Source: an uncultured Porphyromonadaceae bacterium (GTDB taxonomy: Bacteria; Bacteroidota; Bacteroidia; Bacteroidales; Muribaculaceae). Taken from it: DNA of 64,000 bases. Position numbers and translations under genes: made by a program. The DNA lies in contig CAJKBH010000002.1 of the NCBI GenBank assembly GCA_905198125.1, forward strand, positions 1 through 64,000, written 5' to 3'. The notes under the pieces were generated by a model, which saw only the letters and a program-made list of their open reading frames with translations, was not told the origin of the DNA and did no database searches. Positions 1 through 8,315 of the stretch are shown here, piece after piece; positions within the stretch are counted from its first letter, which is position 1; each line of letters opens with the position of its first letter.

Positions 1-9
1 AGCTGTACT

Positions 10-110
10 GCATCCGGATGCTCCCCACGAAGGCTGTCGGATTGCTACGCAACCTCCAGCCATCGTGGGGTTAATGAGAAACAGCCTCTCCGAGGCATTA
101 ATACGGTAGT
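10..110. other. Cluster of inverted repeats, structured non-coding DNA
   Basis: Three consecutive inverted repeats lie at the left edge. The first is a 12-nt perfect palindrome at 10-21. The second pairs 23-36 with 57-70 (14 positions, one A-A mismatch, loop of about 20 nt). The third pairs TTAATG near 72 with CATTAA near 102 around an inner GCCTC/GAGGC stem. No convincing open reading frame covers it and no strong T-tract follows. It may be the end of an RNA or of a regulatory leader that begins outside the window. Confidence 0.4.
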
Positions 111-144
111 TCAATAGAGTGTCCGCACCACTATAATTTATTGA

Positions 145-297
145 GGTGACGGAGGAGGAAGCGGGGGTGACGGATTAGAAGCGGAAGTGGCGAAGGAGGA
201 AGCGGGGGTGACGGATTAGAAGCGGAAGTGGCGGAGGAGGAAGCGGGGGTGACGGATTAGAAGCGGAGGTGGCGGAGGAGGAAGCGGATGTGGCGGA
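145..297. repeat. 41-bp tandem repeat, about 3.6 copies
   Basis: The block GCGGGGGTGA recurs at 161, 202 and 243, and a diverged copy starts at 284, giving a 41-bp period with few differences. The innermost copy encodes the last codons and stop of the minus-strand glycosyltransferase, so the array extends the gene end into non-coding DNA. Because 41 is not a multiple of 3, extra copies would shift frame if translated. Confidence 0.85.
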
Positions 298-1180
298 GAA
301 GGGTGGGGATGGTGCCGTAGTAGCGGCACATGATGCGGAAACGCTCGTTGAGGCTGGCGCGATGATTCTTGTCGGTCATGCCGTCGCTGAGATAGTCGAT
401 GGTGACAGTGTGCAGGTTTACGTTATGGTCGGGATCTGCGGATTTGAGGCAGCGTAGCGTCCATTCGTAATCGGCGCTGAAACGATATTGCAGGTCATAT
501 TCGGGCGCGAGGTCGCGACGCACCATGAATGCCTGGTGACACACCAGCATTCCGTTTGCGAACGAACGGAACGTCAATCTCTCGGGGACGGAGAGATGGC
601 GGGGCTTTACGAAATTGCGGTCTGAGTCGACAACAACAGTATCTCCGTAAATAATATCGGCACAAGATAGGATGGAATCAGTATTATCCATTGCGTTTGG
701 AATTCTACTGCCATTTAAGCCGGTCGCTTCGGCGTATCGCTGCAGTGTGTCGGGTGTGTGGAGCGCGTCGCCGGCGTTAAGGAAAAGCAGGTATTTGCCC
801 TTGGCGGCACGGAGTCCCTTGTTCATGGCATCGTATAATCCACGGTCCGGCTCGCTGTGTATGATGGAATCAGGACACATCTCGCTGACTATGGAGACAG
901 TGTCATCTTTGGAGGCTCCGTCAATCACAAGATGTTCGAAATCGCGAAAGGTCTGGGCGTTCAGGGATTCGAGCGTGGGCCTGATTACCGGTGCGGCATT
1001 GTAGGTTATCGTGATAATCGAAATCAGTGGTCCGGATTCAGAAACAGAAGAAACTTCAGAAGCCTCAGAGAGAGAGGCTGCATGATAGACAGAAGAAGCA
1101 TCAGAGACCGAAGAAGTCACGAAGTTAGGATTCAGTACCTTGTTTATGGTATCGGATTGTGTATTGTCGCGGTTATTCAT
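257..1180 (-). CDS. Family 2 glycosyltransferase
   Basis: A GT-A fold sugar transferase that should move a nucleotide-activated sugar onto a surface glycan or lipid acceptor at the inner face of the membrane. The catalytic domain starts at SIITITYNAAP and carries LFLNAGD, matching the GT2 nucleotide-sugar binding core. About 45 N-terminal residues before it form a Ser/Ala-rich low-complexity stretch, unusual for the family. I chose ATG at 1180 because the upstream in-frame ATG at 1213 lies inside a TATTTTTG promoter element (1211-1218, minus). The 3' end runs into a 41-bp tandem repeat, so the tail (RHIRFLLRHLRF) is itself repetitive. Acceptor and donor cannot be told from sequence. Confidence 0.85.
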   Translation of the reverse strand: MNNRDNTQSDTINKVLNPNFVTSSVSDASSVYHAASLSEASEVSSVSESGPLISIITITYNAAPVIRPTLESLNAQTFRDFEHLVIDGASKDDTVSIVSEMCPDSIIHSEPDRGLYDAMNKGLRAAKGKYLLFLNAGDALHTPDTLQRYAEATGLNGSRIPNAMDNTDSILSCADIIYGDTVVVDSDRNFVKPRHLSVPERLTFRSFANGMLVCHQAFMVRRDLAPEYDLQYRFSADYEWTLRCLKSADPDHNVNLHTVTIDYLSDGMTDKNHRASLNERFRIMCRYYGTIPTLLRHIRFLLRHLRF

Positions 1181-1240
1181 GTCGTGAGTGCGGTTTTGGT
1201 AAAAGAATTGCAAAAATACGGTAATTATAATAGGGTATTT

Positions 1241-1271
1241 TTTGTGAATTTTAAAAAAACAATTAAATTTG
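1241..1271 (+). promoter_or_regulatory. Bacteroidetes-type promoter for ferredoxin
   Basis: TTTG at 1241-1244, 19 bp, then TAAATTTG at 1264-1271 match the Bacteroidetes -33/-7 consensus. Transcription should start near 1277, about 80 nt before the ferredoxin start. A divergent TATTTTTG element (1211-1218) for the glycosyltransferase lies just upstream. Confidence 0.75.
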
Positions 1272-1358
1272 CAATTGCAAAAGCAATTGTCGGTGCAAAA
1301 TTAATAAATGCGCCCGGCAATAACAAACAGGGAAATAAATCATTAAAAAGAATAAACA

Positions 1359-1526
1359 ATGGCTTATGTAATCACCGACCGCTGCGTAGCCTGCGGTACA
1401 TGTATTTCCGTATGTCCTGTAGAGGCAATCTCCGAGGGCGAGATCTACCACATCGATCCCGATACCTGCATCAGCTGTGGCAGCTGTGCATCCGTATGTC
1501 CTAACGACGCAATCGAGGAGGGATAA
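1359..1526 (+). CDS. 2[4Fe-4S] ferredoxin, 55 aa
   Basis: Small cytoplasmic electron carrier. The 55-residue product reads MAYVITDRCVACGTC at the start and has two clusters of the form CxxCxxCxxxCP (first Cys 9, 12, 15 with Cys 19; second Cys 37, 40, 43 with Cys 47), the bacterial clostridial-type arrangement that binds two [4Fe-4S] centres. Length is typical. It has its own promoter upstream and a strong terminator downstream, so it is probably monocistronic. Likely partners are pyruvate:ferredoxin oxidoreductase or Rnf, which are not in the window. Confidence 0.95.
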   Translation: MAYVITDRCVACGTCISVCPVEAISEGEIYHIDPDTCISCGSCASVCPNDAIEEG

Positions 1527-1554
1527 GGACAAAATCGTTAAATACGAAAAAATT

Positions 1555-1588
1555 ATAGCCGTTTCTAAGCAGAGACGGCTATTTTTTT
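1555..1588 (+). terminator. Rho-independent terminator of ferredoxin
   Basis: An 11-bp stem (1555-1565 with 1571-1581, one G-T pair), loop AAGC-like, then seven T residues at 1582-1588. Confidence 0.9.
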
Positions 1589-1590
1589 GT

Positions 1591-1598
1591 TAAATTTG
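1591..1598 (+). promoter_or_regulatory. Candidate -7 element for dut operon
   Basis: TAAATTTG directly after the ferredoxin terminator. No good TTTG lies 19-21 bp upstream, so the -33 half is weak. It would give a leader of about 60 nt for dut. Confidence 0.45.
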
Positions 1599-1665
1599 CA
1601 GTTGCATATTTAAACAGACAGCTATCGGCGGGGAAATTGTCCCGGTGCCGATAAAACACAGCGAT

Positions 1666-2103
1666 ATGGAAGTCACATTAAGCGTAGTAAGAGAACAGGG
1701 AGTTTCGTTGCCGTCGTATGCCACGAGCGGCTCGGCGGGGATGGACATACACGCGATGCTGGACGGGACGGTGACTCTGCATCCCGGGGAGCGCAGGCTG
1801 ATACCCACGGGACTGAAGATAGAGCTGCCCGACGGATACGAGGCACAGATACGTCCGCGCTCCGGGCTGGCCCTGAAGTACGGCGTGACGGTGCTGAACT
1901 CGCCCGGCACCATCGACTCGGACTATCGCGGTGAAATAGGCGTGGTACTGATCAATCTGGGCCAGGAGGACTTCGAGATAAAGAACGGAGACCGTATAGC
2001 GCAGATGGTGGTGGCACCCTTCGCACAGGTGAAATGGAACGAGGTGCTGATACTTGACAACACGGTGCGCGGCGATGGAGGCTACGGCCATACGGGTGAG
2101 TAA
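1666..2103 (+). CDS. dut: dUTP diphosphatase
   Basis: Hydrolyses dUTP to dUMP and pyrophosphate, keeping uracil out of DNA and supplying dTMP synthesis. The 145-aa product shows the trimeric dUTPase motifs in order: SAGMDIHA near 25, PRSGLALKYG near 70, GTIDSDYRGEI near 88, NGDRIAQMVV near 110 and the C-terminal glycine-rich RGDGGYGHTG that closes the site. I chose ATG at 1666 over an in-frame GTG at 1645 because family N-termini begin at this point. It starts a co-oriented run with the TPR, DUF4292 and EnvC-like genes, an arrangement seen in other Bacteroidales. Confidence 0.95.
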   Translation: MEVTLSVVREQGVSLPSYATSGSAGMDIHAMLDGTVTLHPGERRLIPTGLKIELPDGYEAQIRPRSGLALKYGVTVLNSPGTIDSDYRGEIGVVLINLGQEDFEIKNGDRIAQMVVAPFAQVKWNEVLILDNTVRGDGGYGHTGE

Positions 2104-2115
2104 GGATCGAACAGA

Positions 2116-3918
2116 GTGAAAGGTAACAGGACAATAATATCTGTAATTGCGGTTTTGGCCGTGGTGCTCGCCATGGCGGGCCGCAGTGCGTCTGTCAGCA
2201 AGACGGACCGCGAGAAATCGCGATACTATTATTACGAGGGACTGCGTCAGATGGCGGCGGACCGTGATGATGCCGGCTACGAGTGCTTCAAGCGGGCGTA
2301 TCTGCTGGATCCGGACAATAAGGCGGCTCAGTACATGGCGGCCCAGGAAAGGCTGATGTCGCGCGTGGCGTTCAACGACAGCGTGGGAATGAAGACCACC
2401 ATGTCGATGCTGCGCAGGTATGTCGATGCGTATCCCGACGACATAGAGGAGGGAATCTTCTACGGCTACATGGCGCAGAACATGGACACCACCCGCGAGG
2501 GAATCCGTGTGCTGGAGCGTCTGGCCGAGCGTTATCCCGACAACAGCAACGTGCTGATATATCTGTCGGACGCATACAGCAACCACGGCCTGGGCAAGAA
2601 AGCCATAGAGGCCATGGACCGCTACGAGAAACTGGAGGGCAAGAGCGCGCCGCTGACACTGAACAAGATGACCCTCTACATGGAGGACAAGGATTCGTTG
2701 GGGGCCGTGCGCGAAGTGGACCGCCTGATAGCCAGCGACCCGAGGGAATACAGCTATCTGATACTGAAAGGTAATCTGTACGAGGTGCTGGACAAGAGGG
2801 ATTCGGCCATGGTGATGTACAGGAAGGCCGAGGAACTCGCGCCTGAATCGAGCGGTCCGAAGATGGCGCTGATGGAGATGTACCGTCAGCTCGGCGATTC
2901 GGCAGCCTACGACACGAAAGTGTACGAAGTGCTGCTGACCGAAGACCTGGACCTGACGCAGAAAGTGGGGCTGCTGTCGCAGTACCTTCAGAAGCTGATG
3001 GAGGACAAGCAGAACACCGAACGCGGCGACTACCTGTTCTCCGTGCTTCAGACGCAGTATCCTCATGAGGCCGACGTGCTGAACCTGTCGGCGCGCTACA
3101 ACGCAGCCAAGGGGAAGTTTGACGAAGCCGCCGAGCAGATTGGCTACGCCATAGACATGGACCCCGGCAATCCCGACTATTACCGACAGAAGATATATTA
3201 CCTCGGTTCGGGGAAACGTACCGACGACGCCCTTGCGGTATACGCCGAGGCCGAGAAACATGGCGCCGGCGACAAGAACCTGGAGCGTTACTGCGCCATG
3301 CTGCTGCAGAACGACGATCGCTATGCAGAGGCGCTCAGCCTGTACCGCAAGATGGTGAATGCCATAGACTCCGGCCTGAACACGGACAAGGAAATTGATC
3401 TGTCGAAAGATGTGCGCCGCGACATCACGATGGAGGACCTGAACTTCCTGAGCGACATAATCACGTCGATGGGCGACGCCGCCTATATGATGAAGGACAC
3501 GGTGAGCGCATACCGCGACTACCGCAACGCCCTGACGCTGAATCCCGACAATGCCATGGCCGCCAACAATTACGCCTATTTCAGCGTGACCAACGGCGGC
3601 GACAAGGAGGAGGCTCTGAAACTGAGCGAGAAATCGCTGAGGGGCGACAATGCCGAGAATCCCGTGTACATGGACACTTACGCCTGGATACTTTATCTGA
3701 TGGGGCGCACCGACGAGGCGTTGGAAACGCAGAAGAAAACCATGGAGCTGATGGAGAAGGCCGGCATACTCGATCCGGAGGCGATGTCGCATTACGCCGA
3801 TATGCTGGTCAAGACAGGAAACAAGGAAGAAGCAATAAAATATTATCAAAAGGCGCTGGAGCAGAAACCGGACAATTCGGAGGAGCTTCGTGCCAAAATA
3901 GAGAAGGCCCTGAAATAA
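2116..3918 (+). CDS. TPR-repeat exported protein
   Basis: A 600-aa protein with an N-terminal hydrophobic signal (residues 5-22) followed by helix-turn-helix TPR repeats over almost the whole length (for example YYYYEGLRQMAADRDDAGYE and NPVYMDTYAWILYLMGRTDE). TPRs act as protein-binding scaffolds; the cell position is probably periplasm or outer membrane. The Bacteroidales homologue often has a lipobox cysteine, but none is visible here. The start is GTG at 2116, supported by an AAGGA stretch 10 nt upstream and by the lack of an ATG before the signal. It lies 12 nt after dut and 8 nt before the DUF4292 gene, so co-transcription is likely. Partners are unknown. Confidence 0.85.
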   Translation: MKGNRTIISVIAVLAVVLAMAGRSASVSKTDREKSRYYYYEGLRQMAADRDDAGYECFKRAYLLDPDNKAAQYMAAQERLMSRVAFNDSVGMKTTMSMLRRYVDAYPDDIEEGIFYGYMAQNMDTTREGIRVLERLAERYPDNSNVLIYLSDAYSNHGLGKKAIEAMDRYEKLEGKSAPLTLNKMTLYMEDKDSLGAVREVDRLIASDPREYSYLILKGNLYEVLDKRDSAMVMYRKAEELAPESSGPKMALMEMYRQLGDSAAYDTKVYEVLLTEDLDLTQKVGLLSQYLQKLMEDKQNTERGDYLFSVLQTQYPHEADVLNLSARYNAAKGKFDEAAEQIGYAIDMDPGNPDYYRQKIYYLGSGKRTDDALAVYAEAEKHGAGDKNLERYCAMLLQNDDRYAEALSLYRKMVNAIDSGLNTDKEIDLSKDVRRDITMEDLNFLSDIITSMGDAAYMMKDTVSAYRDYRNALTLNPDNAMAANNYAYFSVTNGGDKEEALKLSEKSLRGDNAENPVYMDTYAWILYLMGRTDEALETQKKTMELMEKAGILDPEAMSHYADMLVKTGNKEEAIKYYQKALEQKPDNSEELRAKIEKALK

Positions 3919-3926
3919 TCGGCCCG

Positions 3927-4793
3927 ATGACAAGAACGATGAAAAGAGGAATAATCATAGCCATAATGGCTGCAGCGATAGCCTTTGTGCCGGCTTACGG
4001 AGCCAAGAAGGCCCGCAAGACTTCCGGAGAGAAGGCGCGTCAGGAGCAGACCGGTAACACGCCGGGCCAGAGTGCCCTGGAACTTGACGAGGAGGCCCTG
4101 GAGATAGTGAACAAGATTCTGAACGGCTATACGGAGTGGCAAAGCGCCTCGTTTACAGGCAAACTGCGCACCTCGATGCTGAAGCTGCCGGTGTCGCCCA
4201 CGGTCAAGATATACATGGAGAAGGGGGAGCTGATACAGCTGTCGGTCAGCGCGCCGTTCATAGGCGAGGTGGGCCGCGCCGAAATCACTCCGAGCGAGGT
4301 GCTGGTGGTGAACAAATACAAGAAGACCTACGTGCGCGAAAGCGCCGAGGCCGCTATGAGCCGCGACCGCGGACTATTGGACGAGGTGCAGAGCCTGCTG
4401 TTGGGCCGTATCGTGATATTAGGCAAAGGGGAGTTAAGCATGGGACTGCTGAAGGACGTGCTGTTCGAACGCGAGAACAACGGCGAATGGATAGTGGTGC
4501 CCAACCGCGAAGGCGAGGAATCGGCCCTGCAGTACGGATATGTGGTGAACTCCAACGGCCGCACGCAGGTATTGTACGGCATGATGCAGGGACGCACCGA
4601 GACCGCCACGCTGACGTACGACTATGCCGGAGGCGGCATGACCCTGGGCCTGGACGTGCAGCTGCCTAAGAAGCGGATAGAGGGACAGCTGGACTTCAGC
4701 AGCGTGAAATGGGGCGGTAACAGGATGAGCTCCATCAATCTGGACAGATATCAGAAAGTCACATTTTCCGAATTCGTGACCAACTACAAATAA
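3927..4793 (+). CDS. DUF4292 family exported protein
   Basis: A 288-aa protein with a signal peptide ending near AYG (residue 25), a basic linker and a beta-rich body that matches the DUF4292 family in length, order and neighbourhood. The fold is thought to resemble LolA/LolB-like lipoprotein carriers, but function is not established. ATG at 3939 is an alternative start four codons later. It sits between the TPR gene and the EnvC-like gene, the conserved position of this family in Bacteroidales, which suggests an envelope-assembly role. Confidence 0.8.
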   Translation: MTRTMKRGIIIAIMAAAIAFVPAYGAKKARKTSGEKARQEQTGNTPGQSALELDEEALEIVNKILNGYTEWQSASFTGKLRTSMLKLPVSPTVKIYMEKGELIQLSVSAPFIGEVGRAEITPSEVLVVNKYKKTYVRESAEAAMSRDRGLLDEVQSLLLGRIVILGKGELSMGLLKDVLFERENNGEWIVVPNREGEESALQYGYVVNSNGRTQVLYGMMQGRTETATLTYDYAGGGMTLGLDVQLPKKRIEGQLDFSSVKWGGNRMSSINLDRYQKVTFSEFVTNYK

Positions 4794-4842
4794 CAATTCA
4801 TAATTCAGGCGGCTGTGATAACGGCTTCCGGAACAACATAAC

Positions 4843-6492
4843 ATGGGCGTTTGTAACAGAGTAATATCCATAATTTTGGCCGCGATGACAGTCGTAGCGG
4901 CATTCGGCGAGCCCGTGGCACCGTCCGGGCAGAGCCGCAAGAATAAGGCCAGGACAGAGAAGCAGACTGCCAAAAACACAAAGAAACGTCAGACCCGCAA
5001 GACGGGGACGAAGGCAGTTAAGAAAGCGCCCGAAAGCAAAGCCGAACTGCAGCGCAGACAGCAGGCAGCCCAGGCCGAGATAGCCGAGACCCGCAGGAAG
5101 ATACAGGAAAACGACCGTCAGGTGAGCCGCAACCTTGCCGAACTGGGCAAACTGCAGGGCGACATTGAGACGGCAAAGAAGCAGGTGGCCGTCACACGCA
5201 ACCAGGTGACCACGCTTCAGAACCGCATCGGCTCGCTTGAAGGCAAGATTGCACAGGGCGACAAGGAAGTGGCCCGTATGCGCGGCGAATACCTTAAGGC
5301 CGTGAAGGCGGTGCGCAAGCGCAAGGGGAGCAATTCGACATTGGCATATATATTCTCGTCCAAGAGCTTCGGCGAGGCCCGGCGCCGTATGCGCTATCTG
5401 CGCGAATTTTCGGAATGGCGCAGGAAGCAGACCGACGAGATACAGAATGAGCTGAACGTGCTGAATCGGGAACGTGCCGCACTGGCCCAGAGCCGTGACA
5501 TGTACGGCAAGGCATTGGCCAGGAACGTGACGGCACAGAAGCAGCTTGAGACGCAATACAGCAAACAGGATGCGATAGTGGTTCAGCTCAAGGCCAACGG
5601 CAGCGCGCTGAAGACGCACTTAGCGCAGAAGCAGCAGGAAGCGAACGCCCTGAAGGGACGCGTGGCAGCGTTGATAGCCGCCGAACAGCGCGCCGCAGAG
5701 CAGCGTGAAGCCGAACGCCTCGCAGCCGAGAGGAGAGCGGCCGAGAAAAGAGCCGCCGAGCAACGCGCCGCAGAGGAGAAGGCGGCCCGCGACCGCGAGC
5801 TTGCCATGACTCCGAAACCGGGTAAAGCCGAGGAGGCAAAAGAACCTGCAAAGGAGAAGCCGAAGGAGACCAAGGCCAAGGAGCAGCGCAAGCGCAGGCC
5901 CAAACAGTCGAAGCAGGAGAAACCGAAGCAACAGCCCAGGCAGGAAAAGACGGAACCGCAGAAGAATGCAAGCAACAGCGGCAGGGAATATGCCGACGCC
6001 CGCAACCGCCGGCCGCGTGCCTCCGCGCCGTCCGGGTCATCGTCATCGTCAGCATCCGGTTCGAAGCCGGCAGGGGGCTCTAACTTCGCCTCCATGCGCG
6101 GCTCGTTGCCCCGACCCGTGGGCGGCGCATTCAATATCACAAGCCGTTTCGGCCCGCATTCATTACCCGATCTGCCCGATGTGGTCTACGACAATCCCGG
6201 CATCGACGCCGAGGTGGCACGTGGCGCCACGGCACAGGCCGTGTATGCCGGCAAGGTCTCGGGCGTGTACATGATTCCCGGTTTCTCCACGGTGGTGATT
6301 GTGAACCACGGCGGGTACTACACCGTGTACGGCAACCTCGCTTCGGCCTCGGTTAAAGTGGGCGACGTGGTGAAGCAGGGCAGCGCGGTGGGGCGTGTGG
6401 CCGATTCCGAGGATTCGCCCGGTCACGGTCAGATACACTTCGAGGTGTGGAAAAACCGCGATAAACAGGATCCATTGGCATGGATACGATAA
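4843..6492 (+). CDS. EnvC-like murein hydrolase activator
   Basis: Periplasmic coiled-coil protein with a degenerate LytM (M23) domain, the architecture of EnvC, which switches on amidases during septum splitting. Order: signal peptide 1-22, long coiled coil about 62-290, an Ala/Glu/Arg-rich repeat stretch (290-325), a Lys/Pro/Gln-rich linker, a Ser-rich linker, then LytM from about 430 to 549. In the LytM domain the first zinc ligand is replaced (DNPGID where H is usual) and the HxH motif reads GQIHFEVW, losing one His. It is therefore very unlikely to cut peptidoglycan itself. It overlaps the next gene by 13 bp. Confidence 0.88.
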   Translation: MGVCNRVISIILAAMTVVAAFGEPVAPSGQSRKNKARTEKQTAKNTKKRQTRKTGTKAVKKAPESKAELQRRQQAAQAEIAETRRKIQENDRQVSRNLAELGKLQGDIETAKKQVAVTRNQVTTLQNRIGSLEGKIAQGDKEVARMRGEYLKAVKAVRKRKGSNSTLAYIFSSKSFGEARRRMRYLREFSEWRRKQTDEIQNELNVLNRERAALAQSRDMYGKALARNVTAQKQLETQYSKQDAIVVQLKANGSALKTHLAQKQQEANALKGRVAALIAAEQRAAEQREAERLAAERRAAEKRAAEQRAAEEKAARDRELAMTPKPGKAEEAKEPAKEKPKETKAKEQRKRRPKQSKQEKPKQQPRQEKTEPQKNASNSGREYADARNRRPRASAPSGSSSSSASGSKPAGGSNFASMRGSLPRPVGGAFNITSRFGPHSLPDLPDVVYDNPGIDAEVARGATAQAVYAGKVSGVYMIPGFSTVVIVNHGGYYTVYGNLASASVKVGDVVKQGSAVGRVADSEDSPGHGQIHFEVWKNRDKQDPLAWIR

Positions 6493-7433
6493 GCATAGAA
6501 CTCTACAGCCCCGCGCATAGAGCGGAATGGGATGACTTTGTGGCCCGAAGCCGCAACGGCACGTTCCTGCTGCAACGCGGCTACATGGACTATCACAGCG
6601 ACCGGTTCCGCGACTGTTCGTGGATGGCTTATCAGAACGGCAGACTACGTGCCCTGCTGCCGGCCAACATCGACGGCTCGGGGGTGTTGCACAGCCATCA
6701 GGGACTGACATACGGCGGCTGGATAACGCCTGTGGGTCATCTTGACGGCGAGGACCTGCTGGAGATATTCGGACAGGCTATCGAGGTGTGGCATAAAGAG
6801 GGAATCAAGGAGCTGGATTATAAGCGAATACCCTACATCTACAGCAAGACCCCGGCGGACGAGGACCTGTATGCACTGTTCAGACTCGGAGCCGTGCGGA
6901 CCGGGTGCGGACTCAGCAGCGCGATAGACCTTAGGGACGGCGTGACATTCAACCAGATGCAGCGCCGGCATTTGCGGAAAAGTCAGGCATTGCCGTTGAC
7001 AATCAGCGAAGAAACGAATGTCGCCCCGTTTATGGGATTGCTGACCGACTGTCTGCAGGAACGGCACGGCGTGAATCCCGTGCATACGTGCGAGGAAATG
7101 CAGCTGCTTCGCGACAGATTCCCTGATAGCATACGGGTATTTGTGTTACGTATGGATGGCGAGGGAACGCCACAGGCCGGAGTGTGCATGTACGCCACGG
7201 GAACGGTGGCCCACGCGCAATACATCGCCACGACGCCACAGGCACGCGAGCTGAATCTGCTCACGCCATTGTTCCATCATCTTATAAGTGAAGTGTTTGC
7301 TGACCGCAGGTATTTTGATTTCGGAATTTCGACCGAAGATAACGGCAATTACCTCAATACAGGTCTGTTGCGTCAGAAATTCTCATACGGCGGCACAGGC
7401 GTGACCTACGACAGATACAGCCTTAAATTCTGA
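6480..7433 (+). CDS. GNAT/FemAB-type acetyltransferase-like protein
   Basis: A 317-aa protein whose start (EWDDFVARSRNGTFLLQRGYM) and C-terminal half (ELNLLTPLFHHLISEV, then FDFGIS) match the Bacteroidetes group of FemAB-like GNAT proteins, two fused acyltransferase-fold halves. FemAB members add amino acids to peptidoglycan or lipid-linked precursors; the substrate here is unknown. The start overlaps the envC-like gene by 13 bp, indicating translational coupling. It ends 5 bp from the convergent glycosyltransferase gene, with no room for a separate terminator. Confidence 0.75.
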   Translation: MDTISIELYSPAHRAEWDDFVARSRNGTFLLQRGYMDYHSDRFRDCSWMAYQNGRLRALLPANIDGSGVLHSHQGLTYGGWITPVGHLDGEDLLEIFGQAIEVWHKEGIKELDYKRIPYIYSKTPADEDLYALFRLGAVRTGCGLSSAIDLRDGVTFNQMQRRHLRKSQALPLTISEETNVAPFMGLLTDCLQERHGVNPVHTCEEMQLLRDRFPDSIRVFVLRMDGEGTPQAGVCMYATGTVAHAQYIATTPQARELNLLTPLFHHLISEVFADRRYFDFGISTEDNGNYLNTGLLRQKFSYGGTGVTYDRYSLKF

Positions 7434-7438
7434 CGGTT

Positions 7439-8245
7439 TTAAATTTTGATAAGGGCGCCCCGGAACAGATGATATAGTGTCGGAAAGAACGTGCCTCCCT
7501 TTTTCTTGTTGCGCCATGCCTTGAGCGGCACGCGGAGTATCCAGGATACAGGATATTGCAGGCGAATCAGTTTCCCTTCGGCCAAGGCTACGCCTTTAGG
7601 CATAGGTTTGTCGCCGGTGGTGGGATGGTCGTGCGTGCAGATGGTGATGGGGAAGAAACGGCAGTGGAAGCCGGCCCGGATTGCGTCGTGAAGGAATTTT
7701 GAATCCTCGCCGCATTGGAACAGCGGAGCGCCGGGCCCGAAATTTACATCGAAAGTGACTTTTCGGAATACTTTGCGCCTGACGGCTATTTCGATTAACG
7801 AGCCGTAATATCCTTTAGGCAAATGTGAGGTGAGGTCACATTCTTTCGGAGGGTATTGTTTCTGAGCCCCATTATACTGAAAAGCCGCAAGATCCACATC
7901 CGGATTACAGTCGAATGTTTCGATTACGGATTGTAATTGGTCGGCGGTATAGACCAGGTCGTCGTCGGAATTAAGGATGATGTCTGCGGTGCAATGGGCG
8001 CAGGCGTTGTTGCGGTTGACGCTGACCCCGGCCTTTTCGATAATGAATACTGAAACGTCGTCTCTGTCGGCCAGCGACTTGGGTATGACCGGATCGGGAC
8101 CCGGCAACTGCCATGATACGACATAGCGCACTCCCGGCACGTGCGGGAGGTCCATTGCCTCGACACGGTGAATCCCTTCGGGCTGCCATGTGGCTATGGC
8201 CACGTCCATTCTATGGGTCATGTCGCAATCCGGTCTGTCAGTCAT
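7439..8245 (-). CDS. Glycosyltransferase, GT-A fold
   Basis: A 268-aa cytoplasmic or membrane-associated sugar transferase. The N-terminal MDVAIATWQPEGI is the first strand of the GT-A fold and ADIILNSDDDLVYT supplies the acidic metal-binding motif. Start is ATG at 8245, or the internal ATG at 8221 or 8209. A promoter ends only 4 nt before 8245, so translation would be almost leaderless from that codon, which slightly favours the internal starts. Acceptor unknown. It is downstream of fba but separated by a strong terminator, so it is its own unit. Confidence 0.75.
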   Translation of the reverse strand: MTDRPDCDMTHRMDVAIATWQPEGIHRVEAMDLPHVPGVRYVVSWQLPGPDPVIPKSLADRDDVSVFIIEKAGVSVNRNNACAHCTADIILNSDDDLVYTADQLQSVIETFDCNPDVDLAAFQYNGAQKQYPPKECDLTSHLPKGYYGSLIEIAVRRKVFRKVTFDVNFGPGAPLFQCGEDSKFLHDAIRAGFHCRFFPITICTHDHPTTGDKPMPKGVALAEGKLIRLQYPVSWILRVPLKAWRNKKKGGTFFPTLYHLFRGALIKI

Positions 8246-8249
8246 GTTG

Positions 8250-8280
8250 CAAAAGTAGTCAAAAAAAACGGGATGCCCAA
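8250..8280 (-). promoter_or_regulatory. Promoter for glycosyltransferase, nested in fba terminator
   Basis: On the minus strand TTG at 8280-8278, 20 bp, then TACTTTTG at 8257-8250. The -33 TTG lies in the loop of the fba terminator hairpin and the T-tract forms much of the spacer. Confidence 0.7.
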
Positions 8281-8293
8281 GCGGACATCCCGT
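8261..8293 (-). terminator. Rho-independent terminator of fba
   Basis: An ACGGGATG stem plus inner CC/GG pairs (8268-8293), followed on the minus strand by eight T residues (8268-8261). It lies 23 nt after the fba stop. Confidence 0.92.
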
Positions 8294-8315
8294 AATGTTT
8301 CGGTATTGTAATGGA

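Noticed and set aside
145..297. CRISPR-like repeats
   Set aside because: The 41-bp units follow each other directly without spacers.
1678..3933. 751-codon minus-strand open frame opposite dut and the TPR gene
   Set aside because: It mirrors the real genes on the plus strand, is His/Val/Gln-rich like other antisense frames of GC-rich DNA, and shows no domain.
4843..6492. Active M23 peptidase
   Set aside because: Two zinc-ligand positions are substituted, so an activator role fits better.
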